From contig CAMZET010000105.1 of NCBI GenBank assembly GCA_947305825.1, positions 1-5,600 on the forward strand: 5,600 nt of DNA, read 5' to 3'. Below are positions 1 through 5,600 of the stretch, piece after piece. Numbering within the stretch: position 1 is the stretch's first letter; every line of letters starts with the position of its first letter. The position numbers were made by a program, and so were the translations under genes. Below the pieces are notes generated by a model. The model was given only the letters and a program-made list of their open reading frames with translations, made no database searches and was not told the origin of the DNA. The stretch is from an uncultured Verrucomicrobiota bacterium. GTDB lineage: Bacteria; Verrucomicrobiota; Kiritimatiellia; RFP12; UBA1067.

Positions 1-741
<741 letters not shown>

Positions 742-768
742 GTGCCAATGCCGCTTTATCCAGGGCGA

Positions 769-831
769 CATTTACCTCCAAACCCCCTTGCCCCACTACC
801 TCCACACCCTCTCCTAGCCCCTCCACTTCCA
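769..831. other. G-poor, pyrimidine-rich intergenic tract (opposite strand G-rich)
   Basis: On the plus strand this stretch is almost free of G (single Gs at 790 and 817) and rich in C, T and A. It contains C runs at 783-787, 791-794, 807-809 and 818-821. The minus strand therefore carries four G runs with loops of 3, 12 and 8 nt, long for a stable G-quadruplex but not impossible. The tract lies just upstream of the eno promoter on the minus strand. No gene is recognised in it. Its base composition differs from the flanking genes, which suggests either a structured or regulatory segment or the remnant of an unrelated sequence. Confidence 0.4.
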
Positions 832-844
832 GTACCGTATTTAA

Positions 845-930
845 AGGTATCGCGGGCGGCTTCACCCAGGTATCGCGGGCGGCTTCACCCAGGTATCGCG
901 GGCGGCTTCACCCAGGTATCGCGGGCGGCT
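845..930. repeat. 23-bp direct tandem repeat, 3.7 copies
   Basis: The unit is 23 bp long, begins AGGTATCGCG and ends GGCTTCACCC. Full copies are at 845-867, 868-890 and 891-913, identical to one another, and a fourth copy breaks off after 17 bp at 914-930. There is no spacer between copies, so this is a simple tandem array and not a CRISPR. The unit length is not a multiple of three, so the array shifts frame from copy to copy and is not protein-coding. It lies in the divergent intergenic region, between the eno promoter and the regulator promoter. Perfect identity suggests recent expansion or selection. It could bind a regulator or be a neutral minisatellite; the sequence alone does not decide. 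Confidence 0.95.
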
Positions 931-1008
931 CTTCGAGCGGCTGTTGCCTCCTCTCCGCCTTTTCGCCCGGCTACGCTTCACTTCAACAAGCACAAAACGC
1001 GGAAATTA

Positions 1009-1017
1009 TGCTATAAT
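1009..1017 (+). promoter_or_regulatory. Extended -10 promoter for the regulator/polysaccharide operon
   Basis: The sequence TGCTATAAT is a perfect extended -10 element (TG at 1009-1010, TATAAT at 1012-1017). It sits 31 nt before the regulator start codon, so transcription would begin near 1024 with a leader of about 25 nt. No good -35 box lies 16-18 bp upstream (the best placed hexamer, 988-993, is AAGCAC), which is usual for extended -10 promoters or may mean that an activator is needed. The tandem repeat ends about 80 bp upstream. It is the only strong promoter I see for the five rightward genes. Confidence 0.7.
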
Positions 1018-1048
1018 ATACGCGACTGGCAAGAGGGGACGAGAGCTT

Positions 1049-2710
1049 ATGACTGACGCATACGGAAAAACCAAAATCCTCATACTTGACGACGAGCGGC
1101 TGATACGGCTGACACTCAGCGCCAAGTTAAGGGGAATAGGGTACACGGCGGTGACGGCCGCGAGCGTGGACGAGGCGGTCAGCATCCTGCGCGAAGACCA
1201 CAAGCAGTTCCGCGCAATCATTTCGGACATCATGATGGGCGACATGGATGGTTTCGTGTTCCGCGACATAGTGCGCGGCCTGGACAAGTCCATGCCTATA
1301 TTCTTCATGACGGCGCTCGACCCCGAGGAAGGCGGCGGCTTCCTCAAGAAGATACTGGAGGATTCCTGCAGCTACTATCTGCCGAAATCAATACGTCCCG
1401 AGGTGCTGCTCAAGCGTGTGCAGAACATAGTCGCCTCGCGCAAGATAGAGCAGTTCATCGAGCGGCAGCTCGACGAGCAGCGCAAAAGCCTGGAGCTGGC
1501 GGCGAACGTGCAGAACAGCATGCTGCCGAACCGCGTACTAATGACGCCGCGCGGCTTCTACACTACGCTCTGGCGCCCGAAAGACTCCGTGAGCGGCGAC
1601 CTCTACGAGGCCGTGCAGTACGGCAAAGGCGTGTATCTCTATGTGCTGGGCGACATTCAGGGCCACGGCACGAGCGCCGCGCTGACCATGACAGCCGTCC
1701 AGGCCTTCCTGAAGCAGTTCACGCTCCACGAGGGCGAACAGACCCTGGGTCCTGCGGACATCGCCAATCTCCTCCACAAATTCTTCCGCAAGCACCTCGC
1801 CGACGTCTCCTACATGACAGCGCTCATCTGCATCCACCGCCCGCTCCAGAACGAGGTCGTGTGGCTGAGCTGCGGCGTGCCGGACCTCATCGTCGTGGAC
1901 CCGATGAACCCCGACATGCCGCCCGTCAACCCGCAGAAGCGAGGCGGACTGCCCATCGGTCTCCTGCCGGATACCGTCTATTCAGCAGATGACGTCGTCC
2001 ACACCCCTCTCACCAAAACGGCCGTCTGCATGGCCTGTTCCGACGGCATCGACGACCTCGCCCGCGACGCGGACAGCGAGGATGTCATCCCGGCGGAACT
2101 TGTGCAGTCCACGTTCGCGGGACTCGCCACGGAGGCGAGGCTCAACGGCTCCATCGTCGCCGTGCCGCAGAAGTTCATCACCGCCTGCGAGGAATACGGC
2201 TACACGACTTACTCCGACGACGTGACGATGCTGGTGTTCGGCACGCGCTACTTCCCGCCCGGCATCTTCGAATACACGGTTTCGATGAAAGCGGCGGACA
2301 TAGACCGGGCGGCGGTCTCGCTGGGCAACTGGTGCCTGGAGCAAGGCTGGAGCGACGACCTTATCAACCGCCTGCAACTCGTCGTCGAAGAGATGCTCAT
2401 GAACATCCACGACCACGGCATGGACAACCACGAGCGTCTTACCGCCGTCGCCAGCATGCGCGTCAGGAGCGTGGGCAAGAACGTGGAACTGACAATCTGG
2501 GATACCGGCACGCCTACGCCGACCAAGGAACTGGTTGCGGGCGACCCGTCGGCGGAGTTCGAGCTGCTCAACCGCGAAATGAGCGGGCGCGGCCGCGGCC
2601 GCCTCATAATACGCGCCCTTTGCAACGGCATCGCCCGCAACCGCTACCAGAACCTCAACGAAACCATCTTTTTCATTCCATTCGAATACCAACCGAGAGA
2701 AGCACTATGA
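1049..2710 (+). CDS. Response regulator with PP2C/SpoIIE phosphatase and RsbW-like ATPase domains (HsbR-like)
   Basis: A cytoplasmic partner-switching regulator of 553 residues with three domains. (1) Receiver, about residues 8-125: acidic pair D14-D15, phospho-acceptor D60 in SDIMMGDMDG, T88 and K113, all canonical. (2) A helical linker, about 118-158, probably coiled coil, into a PP2C/SpoIIE serine phosphatase, about 150-400. Its metal aspartates are present: D184 in SGDLYE, D202 in GDIQGHG, D332 in SDG and D390/D391 in SDDVT. (3) A GHKL ATPase of the RsbW/SpoIIAB kind, about 410-550: N box E448-x3-N452, D485-T-G487, and the glycine box SGRGRGR (512-518), where the usual GLGL is GRGR. By family knowledge, receiver phosphorylation sets the balance between dephosphorylating and phosphorylating a STAS anti-anti-sigma partner. 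The same architecture is found in P. aeruginosa HsbR. The start is ATG 1049, with AGAGGGG 10 nt upstream and the promoter at 1009-1017; an in-frame ATG at 944 lies upstream of that promoter and is rejected. The partner STAS gene is not in the window. Confidence 0.93.
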   Translation: MTDAYGKTKILILDDERLIRLTLSAKLRGIGYTAVTAASVDEAVSILREDHKQFRAIISDIMMGDMDGFVFRDIVRGLDKSMPIFFMTALDPEEGGGFLKKILEDSCSYYLPKSIRPEVLLKRVQNIVASRKIEQFIERQLDEQRKSLELAANVQNSMLPNRVLMTPRGFYTTLWRPKDSVSGDLYEAVQYGKGVYLYVLGDIQGHGTSAALTMTAVQAFLKQFTLHEGEQTLGPADIANLLHKFFRKHLADVSYMTALICIHRPLQNEVVWLSCGVPDLIVVDPMNPDMPPVNPQKRGGLPIGLLPDTVYSADDVVHTPLTKTAVCMACSDGIDDLARDADSEDVIPAELVQSTFAGLATEARLNGSIVAVPQKFITACEEYGYTTYSDDVTMLVFGTRYFPPGIFEYTVSMKAADIDRAAVSLGNWCLEQGWSDDLINRLQLVVEEMLMNIHDHGMDNHERLTAVASMRVRSVGKNVELTIWDTGTPTPTKELVAGDPSAEFELLNREMSGRGRGRLIIRALCNGIARNRYQNLNETIFFIPFEYQPREAL

Positions 2711-3012
2711 AAAAATGCTGCCAGGATTATCTGGACGAGCAGTTCGGCGACCCGGATGTCGCCGGCGAAATATACGAAGAATACATGCGCTCAATCGACG
2801 AGAAGCTCGCCGAGCTCGACGCTGCGCTCGCGAACACGGACTGGAAACGGCTCGACCGCGCCGCCCACACAATCAAGGGCAACGCGCTTGCGACTGGCGA
2901 CCGCGAAATGGCCGACACGGCAATTGAACTGCGCGGCGCCGCCGCGCTATCCAACCTCGCAGGAGCCAAGTCCCTCGCCGCCAAACTCCATAGCCTCGCC
3001 GACACCCTCTAG
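2707..3012 (+). CDS. HPt-domain phosphotransfer protein (HptB-like)
   Basis: A 101-residue single-domain histidine phosphotransfer protein. The HPt signature is clear: H54 in HTIKGNA (the H-x2-K-G core, with K57 and G58), within a four-helix-bundle-like pattern of amphipathic helices (about 17-42, 46-61, 66-79 and 83-99). H54 would carry phosphate between a hybrid histidine kinase and a receiver domain. The start ATG overlaps the regulator's stop codon (ATGA, 2707-2710), which indicates translational coupling and makes the upstream receiver the obvious partner. HPt next to a receiver-PP2C-ATPase protein is the arrangement of HptB and HsbR in Pseudomonas. Length is typical for a stand-alone HPt. 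No sensor kinase is in the window, so the signal source is unknown. A larger frame starting at 2332 inside the regulator is out of frame with it and artefactual. Confidence 0.93.
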   Translation: MKKCCQDYLDEQFGDPDVAGEIYEEYMRSIDEKLAELDAALANTDWKRLDRAAHTIKGNALATGDREMADTAIELRGAAALSNLAGAKSLAAKLHSLADTL

Positions 3013-3050
3013 ACGCGACGCCGCCGTGCCAGACTTCAGAACGCAAACAT

Positions 3051-3779
3051 ATGTCCAGTTTCCTTGACAGATCCCCGGGAACCGACCTCGAAGGCCTCGT
3101 CAAGGAACTGGCCTCCAGGAGGCACGGCAACAGGAGGCGCAGCTTCCGCCTCAAGCTCTGGAAGCTGACGGTGCGCGGGTCTTACGTCATGAAACGCGCG
3201 ATGGACATCGTCGGCGCGGCGCTTGGTCTCGCGCTCCTGTCGCCGGTCTTCGCCATTCTCGCCGCCGCCGTGCGGTTCACGAGCCCAGGCCCGGTATTCT
3301 TCAGCCAGACCCGCGTCGGCCGCTACGGCAGACACTTCAAGTTCTACAAGTTCCGCAGCATGCGACAGGACGCCGAGCAACTCAAAGCCGGACTCGCCGA
3401 CATGAACGAATCCTCCGACGGCGTCATATTCAAAATGAAGGACGACCCACGCATCACGCCGGTCGGCCGCTTCCTGCGCCGCACCAGCCTCGACGAGCTC
3501 CCGCAGCTCTGGAACGTCCTCAAAGGCGACATGAGCCTCGTCGGGCCGCGCCCGCCCGTCCCTTCCGAAGTCGCAGAATACACCCTCGAAGACCGCAAGC
3601 GCCTCGACGTCATTCCCGGCATAACCTGCCTGTGGCAAATCAACGGCCGCAGCGAAATCCCCTTCCGCGAGCAGGTGCGCCTGGACAAGGAATACATCCT
3701 CGCGCCCAGCATCTGGAAGGACATCGTCATCCTGCTCAAGACGATTCCCGCCATCATCGGCGGAAAGGGGGCGTACTGA
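3051..3779 (+). CDS. Polyprenyl-phosphate sugar-1-phosphate transferase (bacterial sugar transferase family, glycan initiation)
   Basis: A 242-residue monotopic phosphoglycosyl transferase of the bacterial sugar transferase (PglC/WcaJ C-terminal) family. Such enzymes move a sugar-1-phosphate from a nucleotide sugar to undecaprenyl phosphate at the inner face of the cytoplasmic membrane, the first step of exopolysaccharide, capsule or O-antigen assembly. Visible marks: KRAMD (48-52), a hydrophobic re-entrant helix about 53-74 with the S64-P65 break, QTRVG (86-90), FYKFRSM (98-104), FKMKDDPRITPVGRFLRR (127-144), the catalytic D148-E149 in LDELPQLWN, SLVGPRPP (162-169), and the C-terminal PGITCLWQINGRS. 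It is the short form, without the multi-span N-terminal region of full WbaP/WcaJ proteins. The start is uncertain: ATG 3051 has no clear ribosome site; GTG 3171 (GGAAG 6 nt upstream) and ATG 3189 are in-frame alternatives that still keep the KRxxD segment. It lies 38 nt after the HPt gene with no terminator between them. The sugar donor cannot be told. Confidence 0.93.
   Translation: MSSFLDRSPGTDLEGLVKELASRRHGNRRRSFRLKLWKLTVRGSYVMKRAMDIVGAALGLALLSPVFAILAAAVRFTSPGPVFFSQTRVGRYGRHFKFYKFRSMRQDAEQLKAGLADMNESSDGVIFKMKDDPRITPVGRFLRRTSLDELPQLWNVLKGDMSLVGPRPPVPSEVAEYTLEDRKRLDVIPGITCLWQINGRSEIPFREQVRLDKEYILAPSIWKDIVILLKTIPAIIGGKGAY
3764..3771 (+). promoter_or_regulatory. Ribosome binding site deciding the start at 3779
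   Basis: AAAGGGGG ends 7 nt before the ATG at 3779, inside the last codons of the sugar transferase. Together with the TGATG overlap it fixes the start of the next gene and rejects a longer frame beginning at 3632. The following gene has a near-copy of this arrangement (AGGGGGCG, then ACTGATG). Confidence 0.7.
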
Positions 3780-4717
3780 TGGGCGTCGACCGTCGAGACT
3801 GGAAGCTGCTGGCCGTTCCTTCGGTCGCCGCTAGCGAATGGGTCACGGCGCTCTTCCCGGGGAGAAGCCCGGCCGAACTCCCCATCGCCGGACGCAGGAT
3901 AATCGACTACGGCATAGAGCATGCCGTCCAGTCCGGCCTCCACGACATCGAAATCCTCGACTACCACTGGCTGGGGAATCTAGCCGCAGAATTCGCAGAC
4001 CCTGAGACGAAAGGGTACGACGTCAAGTACTCCAGGGGCGACGGCCCGCCGCCAAAGGGGCTGGACGACCTGGAAAGCGTCTTCGAGCACGGCTATCCCG
4101 ACGGGCTCTGCGTCGCCTGGGGACTGTGCCTTTCTGGTCACGCGCTCGGCGAAATGTCAATCAAGCCGCTTGAAGAGCCACTGTGCGCCGACACGCCCGC
4201 CGGCATCTACCAGTGGCGGCACGGGCGCTGGAACGCCGTCTATCCTCACGGCGTCGCTGTCTCGGACGTCAAATCCTGGCACCGCGTCAATCTCGCCGTC
4301 CTCCACGACCCTGTGATTTTCACGCTTCCCGGATATTCGGCGGAGAAAGGCGTGCATCTTGGGCGCAACGTGGTGCTGGAGCACGGCACCGAGGTGAAAC
4401 CCCCGGTAATCCTGCAAGACGACACGTGGTGCGGCCGCCTTGTGCAGCTCGACGGCGACGTGATTGTCGGGCGCGGCTCGTTCGTCGCCGAGGGCGCCCA
4501 TTTGCGCCGCACGGTAATCGGCAACGACACTTACATCGGCACCGGGCTGGTCCTCGAGGACAAGATAGTCATCGGCCACCGCATAATCGACGCGAAAAGC
4601 GGCGAGTGGACAGACATCGAAGATCCCGGCATCGCCCGCTCCATCGGCGATGGCTTCGGCTTTCTCGGCGCAATCTGGAAATTCCTGGTCGGCGCCTCGC
4701 ACAGGGGGCGGAACTGA
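3779..4717 (+). CDS. Degenerate sugar-nucleotidyltransferase-like protein with C-terminal left-handed beta-helix
   Basis: A 312-residue protein with no certain function. Residues 34-60 (LPIAGRRIIDYGIEHAVQSG, then LHDIEIL) resemble the stretch of sugar-1-phosphate nucleotidyltransferases (GlmU, RmlA, GMPP types) that follows the nucleotide loop. The signature glycine-rich GxGTR loop and its PK lysine are not recognisable: where they should be, residues 11-33 read without them. The middle (about 85-190) is unassigned, with no transmembrane segment. Residues about 192-270 are hexapeptide-like repeats of a left-handed beta-helix (VHLGRNVVLEHGTEV, VIVGRGSFVAEGA, TVIGNDTYIGTGLVLED), as in GlmU or GMPP C-termini and acyl/acetyltransferases. 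It could be an acetyltransferase-like or regulatory homologue with a dead transferase domain, or an unusual active enzyme. It overlaps the sugar transferase stop by 1 nt and the next gene's start by 1 nt, so it should serve the same glycan pathway. The fold is likely, the reaction unknown. Confidence 0.85.
   Translation: MGVDRRDWKLLAVPSVAASEWVTALFPGRSPAELPIAGRRIIDYGIEHAVQSGLHDIEILDYHWLGNLAAEFADPETKGYDVKYSRGDGPPPKGLDDLESVFEHGYPDGLCVAWGLCLSGHALGEMSIKPLEEPLCADTPAGIYQWRHGRWNAVYPHGVAVSDVKSWHRVNLAVLHDPVIFTLPGYSAEKGVHLGRNVVLEHGTEVKPPVILQDDTWCGRLVQLDGDVIVGRGSFVAEGAHLRRTVIGNDTYIGTGLVLEDKIVIGHRIIDAKSGEWTDIEDPGIARSIGDGFGFLGAIWKFLVGASHRGRN
4703..4708 (+). promoter_or_regulatory. Ribosome binding site deciding the start at 4717
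   Basis: AGGGGG lies 8 nt before the ATG at 4717 and is inside the end of the preceding gene. It supports this start over internal alternatives and shows stop-start coupling through TGATG (4715-4719). Confidence 0.65.
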
Positions 4718-5600
4718 TGGGACGCCATGCCGCCGGCGACGCGCCAGAGGCGGACAGCCTCGTCGAGCGCGCCATACGGGAAATAGGCGCGGAAATCGAC
4801 GCTTGCCGCCTAAATGGCCTTCGCGGCGTCGTTCTCGGCGGCGGCTACGCCCGCGGCGAAGGCGGCGTCGCCGCCGACGGTTCGCTCTCAAACGACCTGG
4901 ACTTTTATGTCGTAGTCGAAAACTCCGCCACGGCGAACGAGGTTTCCGCCATATCCGCGAAACTCGGCGGCATTTCGCGCCGCTGGAGCGCGGCATTGGG
5001 CATCGACGTCGACTTCTGCGAGCCTAAGACGACCTGGCGGCTGCACCACGACCAGGAGCGGCTGATGATTCAGGAGCTTGTGCACGCCTGGTGCGACGTC
5101 GCCGGCGAGTCTGGCGAGAGCCTGTTCGCCGGCGTGAAGCGTCTCGCGCCGGATGAGCTGCCGCCCGTCGAGGCGGCGAGGCTTCTCGCCAACCGCGGCG
5201 CCGGACTCCTCCTCGCAGCAGAAACCGCAGACCTCGCTTTCGTCGCGCGCAACCTCAACAAGGCCGTCCTAGGCGCCGGCGACGCATCACTCATCGCCAC
5301 GCACCGCTATGCCTGGCGAGCCGAAGACCGCGCCGCAAAACTCCGGGACCCACTCTACTCCAAGGCCCTCGACTGGAAGTTCCGCCCTTCGGCGACCCCG
5401 GTCTGCGACGCCGCCACCGCTCGCCAGACCTGGCTCGCCGCCGCCGCAAACTTCCTCGCCTCGCCTTCCGCCGCTTCGGGCCCGCTGGCTCGTCGCTCCC
5501 TTTTCAACGCCGCCAGATGGCTCGTCCGAAGACGCTCCGCAGGCCCGGAACCCATCGTCTCTCTCGGCCTGGATCCGACGCTGCGCGTCCTGCGCGGCAT
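4717..5600 (+). CDS. Putative polymerase-beta-fold nucleotidyltransferase, C-terminus outside window
   Basis: An open frame of at least 294 residues reaching the right edge without a stop. Near the N-terminus, VVLGGGYARGEG (residues 38-49) followed by NDLDFYVVVE (59-68) fits the active-site pattern of polymerase-beta-type nucleotidyltransferases: a GG/GS turn, then D-x-D (D60 and D62). A possible third acidic residue lies in GIDVDF (D97 or D99). Known relatives include minimal MNT-type enzymes, aminoglycoside nucleotidyltransferases and AMPylators; the substrate cannot be read from sequence. After about residue 110 it is Ala/Arg/Leu-rich and probably helical, with no membrane segment or second domain that I recognise. 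The start ATG overlaps the upstream stop by 1 nt and has AGGGGG 8 nt before it. Position in the operon suggests a role in modifying a glycan precursor or a partner protein; that is inference. The protein may be much longer than seen. Confidence 0.8.
   Translation, partial: MGRHAAGDAPEADSLVERAIREIGAEIDACRLNGLRGVVLGGGYARGEGGVAADGSLSNDLDFYVVVENSATANEVSAISAKLGGISRRWSAALGIDVDFCEPKTTWRLHHDQERLMIQELVHAWCDVAGESGESLFAGVKRLAPDELPPVEAARLLANRGAGLLLAAETADLAFVARNLNKAVLGAGDASLIATHRYAWRAEDRAAKLRDPLYSKALDWKFRPSATPVCDAATARQTWLAAAANFLASPSAASGPLARRSLFNAARWLVRRRSAGPEPIVSLGLDPTLRVLRG

Noticed and set aside
845..930. CRISPR array
   Set aside because: The 23-bp units abut directly with no unique spacers, and no cas gene is nearby.
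944..1048. N-terminal extension of the response regulator from an ATG at 944
   Set aside because: It would span the extended -10 promoter, lacks a ribosome site and adds 35 residues before a receiver domain that properly begins after the ATG at 1049.
1982..2692. Minus-strand frame opposite the phosphatase/ATPase region
   Set aside because: It is a high-GC shadow; the plus-strand frame has intact catalytic motifs across the same stretch.
3013..3050. Terminator or promoter between the HPt and sugar transferase genes
   Set aside because: No stem-loop with a U-run and no recognisable -10/-35 pair is seen in the 38 nt.
3111..3123. Palindrome GCCTCCAGGAGGC
   Set aside because: It lies inside coding sequence, and its 1-nt centre cannot form a full hairpin; probably a consequence of Arg AGG codons after a Ser/Ala stretch.
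3036..3967. Minus-strand frames opposite the sugar transferase (3036-3638, 3344-3967)
   Set aside because: They lie opposite a clearly conserved enzyme and resemble no family; typical shadows in GC-rich DNA.
4157..5027. Arg-rich frames on both strands around the gene 4/gene 5 junction (4157-4996 minus, 4650-5027 plus)
   Set aside because: Their extreme Arg content and low complexity come from reading GC-rich codons out of frame; genes 4 and 5 explain the region with coupled starts.

Overview
The window is GC-rich and tightly packed and looks like a free-living or gut bacterium of the PVC/FCB kind. This rests on the enolase wording ([16 protein letters not shown] is the form I associate with Bacteroidetes/PVC enolases), a fair number of ATA isoleucine codons despite high GC, and the planctomycete/lentisphaere-like polysaccharide sugar transferase. 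The phylum is an inference of low to moderate confidence; nothing here fixes it.

Layout. Positions 1-647, minus strand: the first half of enolase (eno), which runs off the left edge. Positions 648-1048: a divergent intergenic region. It holds a good sigma-70-type promoter reading left into eno (712-741), a G-poor, pyrimidine-rich stretch (about 769-831), a 23-bp direct tandem repeat in 3.7 copies (845-930), and an extended -10 promoter reading right (1009-1017). Positions 1049-5600, plus strand: five genes in one apparent operon. They are (1) a three-domain regulator made of receiver, PP2C/SpoIIE phosphatase and RsbW-like ATPase domains; (2) a single-domain HPt phosphotransfer protein overlapping it by 4 nt; (3) a polyprenyl-phosphate sugar-1-phosphate transferase (bacterial sugar transferase family) after a 38-nt gap; (4) a protein with a degenerate sugar-nucleotidyltransferase-like N-terminus and a left-handed beta-helix C-terminus, overlapping by 1 nt (TGATG); (5) a putative polymerase-beta-fold nucleotidyltransferase, again overlapping by 1 nt and running off the right edge.

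How they may work together. Genes 1 and 2 match, in domain content and adjacency, the HsbR/HptB pair of Pseudomonas aeruginosa. There, a phosphorelay through an HPt protein sets a phosphatase/kinase switch on an anti-anti-sigma (STAS) partner that governs biofilm and motility. Here the pair is followed by genes that appear to start and support a surface or extracellular polysaccharide: gene 3 would load the first sugar phosphate on the lipid carrier, and genes 4 and 5 are unassigned accessory nucleotidyltransferase-like proteins. The STAS partner and the hybrid histidine kinase are not in the window. The most interesting content is the co-transcription of a phosphorelay/partner switch with a glycan-initiation enzyme, together with the two uncharacterised nucleotidyltransferase-like proteins.
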